Made by a program: the position numbers and the translations under genes. A DNA stretch of 64,000 nucleotides from JALZUE01 sp051251725 (GTDB taxonomy: Bacteria; Pseudomonadota; Gammaproteobacteria; Enterobacterales; Alteromonadaceae), in assembly GCA_051251725.1 (NCBI GenBank), contig JBPOFN010000017.1, positions 1 through 64,000 of the forward strand, written 5' to 3'. Every line of letters starts with the position of its first letter. The stretch's first letter is position 1. The notes beneath the pieces are model-generated. The model saw only the letters and a program-made list of their open reading frames with translations. It was not told the DNA's origin and did not search any database. Of the stretch, positions 43,769 to 53,116 are shown piece after piece.

Positions 43769-44929
43769 ATGACTCAACAGAAAATATCTCATTTAGCGCT
43801 TATCGCTACCTTTACTGTCGCACTATTTAGTTGCTCAGAAAACGTAACTAAACAAGCCGCTGTGCAACCAAGTGCAAGTATTACTTTAAAAGAGGCTTAT
43901 GCAGATAAGTTTCTAATTGGAGCAACCTTAGGCGCGTCTATGTTTACCACGCCAAATCATCCATCTTTAGCGTTAGCAAAACGCCATTTCAGCGCAATTA
44001 CCCTTGATAACGATATGAAGTGGGAACGGATTAATCCTTTACCAGGCAAATACGAATTTGCAATCGCCGATCAATTTGCACAACTAGGTGATGATGAAAA
44101 TATCAATACCGTTGGCCATGTATTATTTTGGCACAGCCAAACACCTGACTGGGTTTTTAAAGATGCACAAGGTAACTTATTAACCAGAGACGGTTTACTT
44201 GAACGTATGCGAGAACGCGCAAAAATGTTTGCTAGCCGTTATGGTGACAGAGTTAAAATTTGGGATGTGGTTAACGAAGCGATAGAAGACGATGGCACAT
44301 TACGCCAATCTTTATATAACCAAATTATTGGTGATGACTTTATCGAACAGGCTTTTATTATTGCTGATCAAGAAATGCCAAAAGACGCAACCTTGATCTA
44401 TAACGATTATGGTATGGACAGAACAGGCCGCCGAGATACGGTAATTGCTATGGTTAACGATTTTGTTAAACGAGGTGTACGTATTGACGGCATTGGTTTG
44501 CAAGGTCACTATGACATGATTAGCCCAAGTGTAGAAAAAATTGATGAAACCTTAACGGCTTATGCCGCAACTGGCTTAAAGTTACACATTACCGAGCTTG
44601 ATATAGACTTTTTAGGCCGAGATGGCTTGTTAGGTGCTAATGTTGATATCAAAAAATTAACGGCAACGCCAGAAAACAATCCATACCCTGATGGCAACTT
44701 TCCAGCTGCTGCCGAAGATAAGTTAGCAGCGCGTTATCAAGACATTTTTCAAACCTTTATCAAGCATCAAAAAAGTATTGAGCGCGTTACTTTTTGGGGC
44801 GTTACAGATGGTGATTCTTGGTTAAATGGTTGGCCTGTAGTAGGAAGAACCAATTTTCCATTATTATTTAATCGCGACGGCCAAGCCAAAAAAGCACATG
44901 ATGTGGTATTAGCTTTAGCGCTTAAATAA
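43769..44929 (+). CDS. GH10 endo-1,4-beta-xylanase, lipoprotein
   Basis: 386 residues. The lipobox LFSC gives lipidated C22, so it is anchored to the outer membrane. One GH10 TIM barrel (about 38-384) is complete: NDMKWERINP, HVLFWHSQTPDWVF, acid/base E170 in IWDVVNEAIED, GLQGHYDM, nucleophile E276 in HITELDID, and FWGVTDGDSWL near the end. It should cut xylan internally; in the sea this may include the beta-1,4/1,3-xylan of red algae. It is followed by a terminator and then the GH5 gene, each apparently transcribed on its own. Confidence 0.94.
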   Translation: MTQQKISHLALIATFTVALFSCSENVTKQAAVQPSASITLKEAYADKFLIGATLGASMFTTPNHPSLALAKRHFSAITLDNDMKWERINPLPGKYEFAIADQFAQLGDDENINTVGHVLFWHSQTPDWVFKDAQGNLLTRDGLLERMRERAKMFASRYGDRVKIWDVVNEAIEDDGTLRQSLYNQIIGDDFIEQAFIIADQEMPKDATLIYNDYGMDRTGRRDTVIAMVNDFVKRGVRIDGIGLQGHYDMISPSVEKIDETLTAYAATGLKLHITELDIDFLGRDGLLGANVDIKKLTATPENNPYPDGNFPAAAEDKLAARYQDIFQTFIKHQKSIERVTFWGVTDGDSWLNGWPVVGRTNFPLLFNRDGQAKKAHDVVLALALK

Positions 44930-44959
44930 ATATAAAAGTTTAATCATTTTAAAACACTA

Positions 44960-44985
44960 GCGGGAATTTACTGAAAAATTCCCGC
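44960..44985 (+). terminator. Hairpin after the GH10 gene
   Basis: GCGGGAATTT (44960-44969) and AAATTCCCGC (44976-44985) are perfect 10-base arms, followed by TTCTAGCTTTT. It runs straight into the heptamer repeat. Confidence 0.7.
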
Positions 44986-45041
44986 TTCTAGCTTTTAGCT
45001 TCTAGCTTTTAGCTTCTAGCTTCTAGCTTCTAGTTTCTAAA
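44986..45041. repeat. Heptanucleotide tandem repeat (TTCTAGC-type, 8 units)
   Basis: Units of seven run head to tail: TTCTAGC, TTTTAGC, TTCTAGC, TTTTAGC, TTCTAGC, TTCTAGC, TTCTAGT, TTCTAAA. It lies 38 bases before the GH5 start codon and directly after the GH10 terminator. Seven is not a multiple of three, and copy number would change promoter or leader spacing for the GH5 gene. Confidence 0.9.
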
Positions 45042-45079
45042 GCAGGAAAAAACATTAAACCAATGCAACAAGGGTAATT

Positions 45080-46216
45080 ATGCTAAGCAATAACGTTTAT
45101 CTCCGATTAATCTCTTATGGCTTATCGCTGGCCTTGTTAAGCAGCTGTGGTAGTAGTGGTAGTCCAGCGAATAAGACCTCAAACAATTCAACATTACCCG
45201 AAGTCATAATCCCGGCAGAACCTGAAGTTACGCTCCCAATACCACTCCCCGTCACCACGCCATACCTTTTACCTGACGAAATAAGCCCAGAACAAGCAGT
45301 CGCTGAGATGAAAATTGGCATTAATTTAGGTAATACTTTTGATGCACCTAATGAGGGTGATTGGGCGTTAGCGGCGGAAAGATCGTTTATTCAAGCATTT
45401 AAAGCAGCTGGTTTTAAACATATTCGCATTCCGGTAACTTGGCATCAACACACTGAGCAAACATCACCTTATCAAGTTGACAGTGCATTTCTCGCTCGAG
45501 TTGAACAAGTAGTTGAATGGGCATTAGCAGAAGATCTTTATGTTATTTTAAATGCTCACCACGAAGCTTGGTTGAAAGAAGACTTTCAAAATCAAAAAAA
45601 TCAAAATCGTTTTGACCGTATTTGGCTACAGATTGCTGAGCATTTTAAAGAAAAGCCAGCTAAGTTAATGTTTGAAATACTAAACGAGCCACACGGCATG
45701 ACAATGGCAGATGTTAATCACATAAACCAAGGTGTATTAACCATTATTAGAAACCAAAACCCGAATCGAGTAGTGATTTTTTCCGGCCATGGTTACACGC
45801 CTATCGACGCTTTATTAACCATTGATATCCCTGATGTGCAAGATGAGTTTTTAATTGGTAATTTTCATAGTTATGACCCTTGGGCATTTGCTGGTCAATG
45901 TCAGCAAAGTTGGGGCACGAACCAAGACAAGTTAAAACTGCGTGAAATTTACCAACGCGCTAGTGATTGGTCAATTATCAATCAAATACCTGTCATGGTT
46001 AATGAATTTGGTGCCGCCAAATATGACTTTACCCAAACTGAAAATGTTTGTGATTTATCAGAACGTTTAGCCTATTTAGCTCATCATGTGAGTTTAGCAA
46101 GCGAATACGGCATTGCCGGTAGTTTTTGGGATGATGGCGGCTCGTTTAGCACTTTTAACCGCACCAACCTGACTTGGGGTAGTGAAAAAGATATTTTGGT
46201 TTCAGCAAACGAGTAG
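45080..46216 (+). CDS. GH5 endoglucanase (cellulase) lipoprotein
   Basis: 378 residues. A lipobox (LLSSC, lipidated C23) is followed by a Pro/Ser/Thr-rich linker (about 24-66) and one GH5 barrel (about 67-375). Catalytic residues: acid/base E203 in FEILNEPHG and nucleophile E309 in VMVNEFGA. Other marks are GINLGNTFDAP, HIRIPVTW, VILNAHHE, and NFHSYDPWAF. It should act on beta-1,4-glucan or a related glycan from the cell surface. It sits behind a heptamer repeat and before a decayed GlpD-like fragment. Exact substrate (cellulose, lichenan, mannan) is not resolved. Confidence 0.92.
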   Translation: MLSNNVYLRLISYGLSLALLSSCGSSGSPANKTSNNSTLPEVIIPAEPEVTLPIPLPVTTPYLLPDEISPEQAVAEMKIGINLGNTFDAPNEGDWALAAERSFIQAFKAAGFKHIRIPVTWHQHTEQTSPYQVDSAFLARVEQVVEWALAEDLYVILNAHHEAWLKEDFQNQKNQNRFDRIWLQIAEHFKEKPAKLMFEILNEPHGMTMADVNHINQGVLTIIRNQNPNRVVIFSGHGYTPIDALLTIDIPDVQDEFLIGNFHSYDPWAFAGQCQQSWGTNQDKLKLREIYQRASDWSIINQIPVMVNEFGAAKYDFTQTENVCDLSERLAYLAHHVSLASEYGIAGSFWDDGGSFSTFNRTNLTWGSEKDILVSANE

Positions 46217-46471
46217 CTAATTCTTAGCTGGAATAAACCCAGTGAATCTTCATAAAACTTGTTGGTTTGTAAATATATCGCGATGATAGCAATAACAGAC
46301 CAGCAACCATTAAAAAAATATAACCTACTATTTTTATTGATTATTTATTAATGCACATAAAGAAATAATTAGCGCTAAACTGATTTAGATCTATAGTTTA
46401 CTAACTTATCACTCGTCAATACGCCACTTTTCTTCGGTTTGATAAAGACAAAATGACTATAGATAATTTAA

Positions 46472-46918
46472 GAGCTCGGCATCAACCTACCTAAGCCAGC
46501 AGAAAAGTGGTACGGCGAGTCTAATAGCCAAATTAAAGCTGAATTTATCCAGCGTGCTAAGTTAATAAAGTTAGACGCATTAACACCTCAGTCATCGTCA
46601 GAACCGCTTAGCCAACGTTTATGGCGTAGATACGATAACAAGGCGCTGGCGATGTTAACGATTATTGAAAAACAGCCCGAAAAAGCAAAGTTACTCATTA
46701 AAAATGCCGAATATTTAGTCGTCGAAGTTGAACATGCTGCCCAAAATGAAATGGTCACCAAGTTAGATGATTTTTTACGGCGAAGATCAAAAATATCAGC
46801 GGTTGTGCGCTCAGCCGATATTCTTGCTGATCCCGGCTTAAAAACGGCTTGTAATATTTTATTTGGCGATGAAGCAGAGAGTAAACTGCAAGAGTATCAA
46901 ACCATGTTAAAAGCGTGA
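46472..46918 (+). pseudogene. C-terminal remnant of a GlpD-like glycerol-3-phosphate dehydrogenase
   Basis: An open frame of 148 residues starts right after an in-frame TAA (46469-46471) without a good start. The first ATG (46652) would leave 88 residues. The frame carries the C-terminal helical domain of FAD-dependent glycerol-3-phosphate dehydrogenases: RLWRRYDNKALAML, AEYLVVEVEHAAQNEM and TKLDDFLRRRSKIS. The FAD-binding domain (about 370 residues) is missing, and 46217-46471 contains no trace that I can read. It is most likely a remnant left by deletion. A short expressed protein from ATG 46652 is possible but less likely. Confidence 0.6.
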
Positions 46919-46964
46919 ACTTAGGGTCATGCAAAAAATGACCATCATAATGATGTTATTAAAA

Positions 46965-46989
46965 CCGCTTAAGTTAGATACTTAAGCGG
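46965..46989 (-). terminator. Terminator of the CBS-domain gene
   Basis: CCGCTTAAGT (46965-46974) and ACTTAAGCGG (46980-46989) are perfect arms over a 5-base loop. On the minus strand TTTT follows. It lies 34 bases after the CBS-gene stop. Confidence 0.7.
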
Positions 46990-47023
46990 ATAGTCCTTTA
47001 TAAAAGCCTTTGGCTTAATCTAT

Positions 47024-47584
47024 TTAACCATTTACCACTTTAAAAATTCGGCTAAATGAATTTTTATTATTAAGCATAATTGGTAAGTGTAGTTTTCTGG
47101 CGATGTCACTTGATGAAATAACCCCTCGTATTTGGTGGCTTTGACGATCAACCACTAAACAATGATTGAGGCCATTTTTCTCTAAAGCCAAAATAACATC
47201 ACTCACTTTTGACTTTTTGAGTTCTTGATAATCAAAAACAAATAAACACCGACGAGGCAACATCATATCTGCAACCTCAATCTCAGATCGAGGTGTACCT
47301 TTAGCAACTTCTTTAACAATATGTTGTTCTGTTAATTCAATGGTACTAATTACGCCTAAAAACTCATCACTTTCAGACACAACAATTTTCATCTGAACAT
47401 GCGACTTCATCATCAAATTAAGTGCATCTACGGCCAAAGTACTGGCTTCTATTTTTAAAGGAACATTATATTTAAAGTCAGTAAATATCTCTGTTGCAGG
47501 TGAATTAATTGTGGTTTGTTCAAAATATTCAGGTGAAACAATATCGTCTACTTTTTCTAAATCAAATAAGTGTAAATTTTTCAT
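47024..47584 (-). CDS. CBS-domain pair protein
   Basis: 186 residues without signal or membrane helix. Two CBS motifs form a Bateman module (about 48-175): LAVDALNLMMKSHVQMKIVV with EFLGVISTIEL, and SDVILALEKNGLNHCLVVD with QIRGVISSSDIARKL. Such modules bind adenine nucleotides or similar ligands and usually regulate a partner protein; no partner domain is present here. It is a single gene with its own terminator, downstream of a 187-base gap and next to the GlpD-like remnant. The target is unknown. Confidence 0.85.
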   Translation of the reverse strand: MKNLHLFDLEKVDDIVSPEYFEQTTINSPATEIFTDFKYNVPLKIEASTLAVDALNLMMKSHVQMKIVVSESDEFLGVISTIELTEQHIVKEVAKGTPRSEIEVADMMLPRRCLFVFDYQELKKSKVSDVILALEKNGLNHCLVVDRQSHQIRGVISSSDIARKLHLPIMLNNKNSFSRIFKVVNG

Positions 47585-47771
47585 AACTACCTCTAATCTC
47601 TAAAATACAGCGCTATTAATGGCGTAATTGATAGACAGTTAAAAAGGTCTAATTAATAGTGAAACGCACGAATTAATAGCTAACTTAATGCTTAGATTTA
47701 TAATTTGGCGGACTAAATATCGTTAATATAAATAGTGTTCGCCAAAAATCTAAAGTTAAAATTTTATTAAA

Positions 47772-48068
47772 TTAAGCTAAAAGAGGTGGTGCTCGGGTAT
47801 TAATTGAATAGCGAGTTAAAACAAAAGATCCTTGCTGCTCTGATGCGCAATTATCTAATAAATGTTTTATATCTGCATTGATTGGGTGTCGAGAAATAAA
47901 GAAGTTTAAAGGGTCAGTGTCTTCTTGTGATTCATTTTTAGCAGACAAATCAACATCAAATAATGTTGATTGATCAACACTACTTTTGTGACTGAAACCC
48001 TGATTGCCTTGTTCCATGGTCGAACAAGTAACAATGAATAAAAGGGCGGCTAAAAAATATTTAATCAC
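47772..48068 (-). CDS. Small exported hypothetical protein
   Basis: 98 residues. A hydrophobic N-terminus (MIKYFLAALLFIVTCSTMEQ) is a signal peptide; the VTCS stretch is only a weak lipobox. The rest is acidic and low in hydrophobics, with one further cysteine (DNCASEQQG) and a basic-proline end (SINTRAPPLL). I recognise no family. It is on the same strand as the Ig-like lipoprotein gene upstream, but 314 bases with an 11-base-arm inverted repeat separate them. Confidence 0.5.
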   Translation of the reverse strand: MIKYFLAALLFIVTCSTMEQGNQGFSHKSSVDQSTLFDVDLSAKNESQEDTDPLNFFISRHPINADIKHLLDNCASEQQGSFVLTRYSINTRAPPLLA

Positions 48069-48382
48069 TAACTTACTACTTTAAATTTATTTCCTATTAA
48101 TAACTATGATGTTTAATTAAATATTTTCAAGTGGCTGGTTAAATTATATTGCCGTTATTCTCGTTGTGAAAGGCTCTATTTCTGAAAGTTAGACAGCACT
48201 AGTAACAACATCACAATTGATATATCACCAGTAGTTTTGGCAAATATAAGAGAGTAAAATCTAAAGATATTTATGAATTAGTTAGCTATTTACTTAAGTG
48301 ACAACTAGTCAACTGTTACCCAAGTCTGTCTTAGTTGATATAAAAAGTATCGCTTATAGCAACTAAGACATCATAAAGCGCT
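48069..48382. other. Intergenic region with an 11-bp inverted repeat
   Basis: 314 bases without a gene. TGTCTTAGTTG (48327-48337) pairs perfectly with CAACTAAGACA (48360-48370) over a 22-base spacer, just behind the Ig-like gene. ATAAAGCGCTTTAT (48373-48386), a 14-base palindrome, spans that gene's stop codon. Neither is followed by a T-run. The remainder should hold the promoter of the 98-residue protein. Confidence 0.55.
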
Positions 48383-50824
48383 TTATAGTAAGGCTATATT
48401 TCTTGTGAGATTAGTGACGACACCACTAGGCGAGGTGATAGTTATGGTCAAGGTTACAGTTTCAGGATCACTGCCGGCACTTTGAATAACTTCAAAAAAC
48501 ATACGATTAAAGCCCGCTTGGTTGTTGTTACTGACTGTAAAGCGCGTGTCCCCTTCTAATTGACCACCACTGACCGCAATAGCAACTTCGGTTCCAAATG
48601 GCATAGTTTGATTAGCATCACCAGTATCAGCAAAGTAAAAATTAAACCCTTGGCTACCACCGTTTGGCACATCAGCAAGTGGCGCGCTGTCGCCTGTTAA
48701 GGTGTTTTGATAAACAACACTGCCATCACTATTTGTTAAAATAACGTCAGCGGCAGAGCTCGCCATCACTAGGGTTAATGCTTTTCTAACATGAGTGTTA
48801 CGCATACCAACAGCGGCGCAGTTTGTCCCTTGGCATTGTGGACCATTAAATAAACTGTCAGCGGCACTAAAGGCGTTATCATCATTAAAATCAATAAAGG
48901 TTTCGCCGCTATCATAAATGCTGTTTTCGTTATCATCACGCCATGCTTCAGACATATCTAAAAAGCCACTCGCTTGGGCTGGCTCATTACTAAAACCTGA
49001 GTCGATAGTGAAAGCATCATCAACTTCAATGGCATCAACAATCGGTGCGCCATCAGCATCATCAAAAACATTATTACCATTGGTATCAAAGAAGGTTTCA
49101 TGCCCTAACGCTGTCGCTAATATAGTGACTCGATGATCGGCAACGCGTGGCTCACTACTTGTCCAGATAACCGAGCAACTACCGTTAGTGGTGCTACAGC
49201 TCGGTTCAATAACGCCACCTTCTGCAGTAAAATTAACGGTTGTGCCATCAGGCACTGGATTATGAAAATTGTCTGATAACCAAACAGTAATGTTAGATTC
49301 TTCACCGCTGATATTATGAGCTTCAGGATTTAATATACTGGCTGCAATTGTCATTGAACGCTGTTCAGGTAAACCTGTGTTAATCGATAACATGTCAGAT
49401 TGACTTTGCACCGTAACTATTTCGCCATTAAAATCCATACTTGCAGAAGCAACTACCCGTACGGCGGTTGGCACTGTTCCGGCAGAAACCTGTGTAGTAA
49501 CTAGCCCTTGTCCGTTGGTAAACCCCATCTCTCGACTTAAACGAATACCACCAACAGCGGTACTTAATGCAAACTCAACTTTTTGCTGTGCTAAAACATT
49601 ACCTAACTGGCTTTTTACTTTAAAAGTTAAGGTTGATGTTTCTTGTTTGTTTTGGCCGCCCGTACCTTTAAGTACAATAGCTGTAGGTTCGGCAGAGACA
49701 AACTCTATCGAGCCAAGTTGTTCACCGGTAATCGTTATCGTTTCACTCGCGGTATTGGTGATATTATTGACGGTTACGCTGGCTAATATCACATCTTCAG
49801 TACCGGTACTGCCAGCACAATTGAGATCCGTAAACGTTGAACTTGCGGTGCCATTAATACTCAGTACCGATTCATCAATACTCGCATTACCGTTTTGCAC
49901 ACAATTAGAGGTAAAAGTAACCGGCACTGGCGTTGCAATTAAATCGCCATTGCTATCAACTAAATCAACACTGACCCCCAAAGTACCACCAGCACTAATA
50001 CTATTACCGGTAATTGATAAGGCAACTTTCCCTTCAACAAAACTGTTACTTTCGTCAAAAGCCCCTAGGCGAATATCACTGTCGATAATGGTATCAAGCG
50101 ATAAAATTTGATAATTCAAGGTACTGCTGATATTGGTATTTTCATCAAGGCTATAACTACTAGTTAACACGCCAGCGCCAATAACATTGTTATTACTGGT
50201 TAACGTGGTATTGGCAACCCCTAGGTTATTAGTCAGCACCTTGGCCGCACTTAAAGTGCCGACATCAGCAGAAAAACTAATAATTTTATTGGCAATACCG
50301 TCACCGTTACTGCTTGTGAGTTTTACCGTGATTTGTGCTTCTTGATTACTTTTAAATTGATTAACGGTTTCATCATTTAAGGTCATAACTGTCGATAAAA
50401 CAGGTGGAGCATTGAGCGTATCTGATTCTAAAAATTCATAATCAATACTTTCGGCGCTAAGTTCGCCAGTATTGGCATTGGCGGTTCCCGCGCCTAAGGC
50501 AAGGGCTTCATTCGTTAAATAAAGCACAGCGACACCGTCACTATTAGTGAGTTTTGATGTGATCGCTAATGAACCGATCGAAGCCGAAAAGTTAACCGCT
50601 TTATTAGCCACTAACTTGTTGTTTTCATCTGTTACTTTGGCTTGTAGGGTAATGGTTTCGTTTTTGCCAAAGCTTTGTTTGCTATTGCCATCACTGTCCA
50701 ACAGCAATAACTCAATTTTGGCAGCAACTAGTGGTATATTTTCAGAGCCATCTTCATTATGACCATTACAGCCAAAGAGTATAAGGGCAAAAAATGAAGC
50801 GAGTAAAAGTGAAAGCTTTTCCAT
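48383..50824 (-). CDS. Ig-like (Big_1/invasin-type) lipoprotein
   Basis: 813 residues. A lipobox (LILFGC, lipidated C19) anchors it to the envelope. At least four bacterial Ig-like domains of the Big_1 type repeat along the chain, marked by phrases such as VTDENNKLVANKAVNFSA, SNGDGIANKIISFSADVG, KSQLGNVLAQQKVEFALS and LSDNFHNPVPDGTTVNFTAE. Near residues 580-660 are Asp/Asn-rich loops (FDTNGNNVFDDADGAP, FIDFNDDNAFSAADS) that look calcium-binding. Two or three cysteine pairs may form disulfides. It is probably a surface adhesin or matrix protein. The partner or ligand is unknown. Confidence 0.82.
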   Translation of the reverse strand: MEKLSLLLASFFALILFGCNGHNEDGSENIPLVAAKIELLLLDSDGNSKQSFGKNETITLQAKVTDENNKLVANKAVNFSASIGSLAITSKLTNSDGVAVLYLTNEALALGAGTANANTGELSAESIDYEFLESDTLNAPPVLSTVMTLNDETVNQFKSNQEAQITVKLTSSNGDGIANKIISFSADVGTLSAAKVLTNNLGVANTTLTSNNNVIGAGVLTSSYSLDENTNISSTLNYQILSLDTIIDSDIRLGAFDESNSFVEGKVALSITGNSISAGGTLGVSVDLVDSNGDLIATPVPVTFTSNCVQNGNASIDESVLSINGTASSTFTDLNCAGSTGTEDVILASVTVNNITNTASETITITGEQLGSIEFVSAEPTAIVLKGTGGQNKQETSTLTFKVKSQLGNVLAQQKVEFALSTAVGGIRLSREMGFTNGQGLVTTQVSAGTVPTAVRVVASASMDFNGEIVTVQSQSDMLSINTGLPEQRSMTIAASILNPEAHNISGEESNITVWLSDNFHNPVPDGTTVNFTAEGGVIEPSCSTTNGSCSVIWTSSEPRVADHRVTILATALGHETFFDTNGNNVFDDADGAPIVDAIEVDDAFTIDSGFSNEPAQASGFLDMSEAWRDDNENSIYDSGETFIDFNDDNAFSAADSLFNGPQCQGTNCAAVGMRNTHVRKALTLVMASSAADVILTNSDGSVVYQNTLTGDSAPLADVPNGGSQGFNFYFADTGDANQTMPFGTEVAIAVSGGQLEGDTRFTVSNNNQAGFNRMFFEVIQSAGSDPETVTLTITITSPSGVVTNLTRNIALL

Positions 50825-51037
50825 GCTCTGGTTTCCTAGGTAAAGTAAATTAAGTTCTTTTGTAAGAATAAGATGATAGATAATAAATGTCTATCAATCA
50901 CAAAAATAAATTAGTTTACTTGAAGTGATTGAGTATTAAACAAAAAATTAAAAAACGAACGAATACTTAAAGGATTCAATGAGTCCTTTAGCAAATCAGC
51001 ACATTTAATATTTGTAACTAACGAATTAATAACTTAG

Positions 51038-52795
51038 CTATTTTTCATTGACGTTAAGCGCCTCTTTGCATTGTTCATTATCTGCACTCGGCTCGATCGG
51101 TGTTGCTTCTTCGGTAAAATGCGTAATGCCATTTTTTCTCAACGCAATATAAAGATCAGAGCAAATATATATTCCGTCGGTTCCTGATGTCATGCCCGCA
51201 ATTTCAAACCATGACAGTAACTGTCGCTTCCTGCCTGCTAGCTCTAAACGAACACCTCGTTTTCTAAAAATAACCTCTAAATCTGCTAACATCGCCATCA
51301 CACTCAAATCAAGATGAGTAAGGCAAGGTACGGCATCAATAATGACACATTGAATATCGTCTTTTTGTCTTGCGTATTGTTCTAATAACCGACGTTTAAA
51401 ATAACTAGAATTAAAGTACGTTAACGGTGAATTAAAACGATAAATAAACACACCTTGTACGGGTTTTGCTTTGTCTGTGGTATCTAAACTTCTTACCACG
51501 CCGTCAATATCTACGCCCAGTATATGATCAGTAGGACGCATTACGGTGCGAATAAATTGAAATAAACCTAATAAAACTGCCAGCGTAATTCCTGGTATTA
51601 TGCCAATAAAAAGTACGGAAAATAAGGTACTGCTTGCTAAATAAAAGGCTTGTTTATCTCTAAACTTTAATTGCCATATCGCTTTTAAATCAAGTAGATA
51701 AATAGAAGTAATAATGAGAATAACGCCAAGAGCTGCCGTTGGGATAAATTCCAGCGGGTCTGTTAAAAAAACACTAATAACACCAATAATAACCGCCGCT
51801 ATAATCGATACTAATTGCGTTTTACCACCATTTTCATCGTTAACCGCTGTTCGTGAACTTGCCCCGCTAACCGCAAAGCCTTGTGATAAAGCAGAGGCAA
51901 TATTAGCAATGCCCAGCGCTTTAAATTCTTGGTCAGCATCAATATCATAGCCATTTTTGGTGGCGAAACTACGCGCTGTTAGCATCAAACTAACAAAACT
52001 GACAATCGCTAAATTGAGCGCGGGCACAACAAGCTCACGAATGATACCGATATTAAAGTCTGGTGTTTGAAACATCGGAAAACCACCAGTAACGTAGCCA
52101 ATCGTTTTAATATCAAACTGTTCTAAATTAAAAAGCCAAACCATAGTCGTGCCAAACGCTAACGCTATCATAGAAGCAGGCCAACCTGGTTTTAAACGTT
52201 TCATGCAAAAAAAGATAGCCGCTGTTAACACTGCCATTAATAGGGTAGGAATATGTGTTTGAGCAAAATACGTTGGCACTCCACCTAGTCGCTCAATTAA
52301 ATACTTTTCATCAAACGTGAAACCAAGCACTTTAGAAAATTGCCCAACAATAATAGTAATTGCCAAACCATTGATTAACCCCATTAGAATAGGCTTTGAT
52401 AAAAAGTCGGCGAGTACACCTAACTTAAACCGACTAGCAATAAGGCACCAAAAGCCCGTCATCGCAGACATGGTTACAACCAATTGCCAATACTTAACAC
52501 TATCTCCCGCAGCTAAAGGAGCAACAACGGCCGCGATAACGGCACAGGTAGCAGCATCAGGCCCAATAATTAATTGTTTTGAGGTGCCAAACAAGGCATA
52601 AACAAGCATAGGTAAAATACAAGAATACAAACCTACCGCAGCATTAACGCCAGTAAGTTGAGCATAAGCAATCGCGACAGGTAGTGCTACAGAAGCAACA
52701 GATAATGCCGCTTTAACATCATCGGCCAGCCATTGTCTTTCATAATTGAATAGAACCTTCAAACCCGGCATAAAGCCATATAAACGCGATAACAC
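51038..52795 (-). CDS. SulP-family anion transporter with STAS domain
   Basis: 585 residues. Ten or more membrane helices (about 20-435) form the SLC26/SulP transport core; the early ALSVASVALPVAIAYAQLTG and ASSRTAVNDENGGKTQL stretches are family-typical. The C-terminal STAS domain (about 440-560) includes CVIIDAVPCLTHLDLSVMAM. Substrates of bacterial SulP proteins include sulfate, bicarbonate and dicarboxylates; the one here cannot be told. It lies between two gene-poor gaps and is transcribed alone. Sulfate uptake is a possible link to sulfated algal polysaccharides, but that is speculation. Confidence 0.9.
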   Translation of the reverse strand: MLSRLYGFMPGLKVLFNYERQWLADDVKAALSVASVALPVAIAYAQLTGVNAAVGLYSCILPMLVYALFGTSKQLIIGPDAATCAVIAAVVAPLAAGDSVKYWQLVVTMSAMTGFWCLIASRFKLGVLADFLSKPILMGLINGLAITIIVGQFSKVLGFTFDEKYLIERLGGVPTYFAQTHIPTLLMAVLTAAIFFCMKRLKPGWPASMIALAFGTTMVWLFNLEQFDIKTIGYVTGGFPMFQTPDFNIGIIRELVVPALNLAIVSFVSLMLTARSFATKNGYDIDADQEFKALGIANIASALSQGFAVSGASSRTAVNDENGGKTQLVSIIAAVIIGVISVFLTDPLEFIPTAALGVILIITSIYLLDLKAIWQLKFRDKQAFYLASSTLFSVLFIGIIPGITLAVLLGLFQFIRTVMRPTDHILGVDIDGVVRSLDTTDKAKPVQGVFIYRFNSPLTYFNSSYFKRRLLEQYARQKDDIQCVIIDAVPCLTHLDLSVMAMLADLEVIFRKRGVRLELAGRKRQLLSWFEIAGMTSGTDGIYICSDLYIALRKNGITHFTEEATPIEPSADNEQCKEALNVNEK

Positions 52796-53006
52796 CCAAT
52801 TTCCTTTTTAACTGTAATAAAACGGTAATAATAAATTTAATATGGCTATAAGTATAGATAACATATGGGCATATAGATTAAAAAAGGACAGAGTTTAAAT
52901 CTGCTTAACCTGCGCTAGGAATAATAAAAATAAAACATTTACAGACTTCAGTTTTTACTAAAAAATCCACAATAATAGCTATAGTTGATCTTTGCTCAAG
53001 GCATAA

Positions 53007-53054
53007 AAAAACCGTCCCCCTCAGCATTTATATTGAGCAAGGTAGACGGTTTTA
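53007..53054 (-). terminator. glmS terminator
   Basis: On the minus strand AAAAACCGTC pairs with GACGGTTTTT and CTCA with TGAG inside, followed by T residues. It works in both directions by sequence. Confidence 0.75.
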
Positions 53055-53076
53055 GTTTTTAATTCGACTGAATATG

Positions 53077-53116
53077 TTGTCGCAGAGACTTTAAGGCTCT
53101 CCGACAACTTTTTTTA
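53077..53116 (+). terminator. Plus-strand terminator-like hairpin behind glmS
   Basis: GTTGTCG and CGACAAC arms, with AGAG/CTCT inside, are followed on the plus strand by seven T. No plus-strand gene precedes it in the gap. Confidence 0.55.

Noticed and set aside
44986..45041. CRISPR array
   Set aside because: Units are only seven bases, head to tail without spacers. No cas gene occurs in the window, and the ftsY hexamer tract is likewise not a CRISPR.
49515..50111. 198-codon antisense frame in the Ig-like lipoprotein gene
   Set aside because: The sense gene has coherent domains throughout; the antisense frame is a by-product of its Thr/Val-rich composition.
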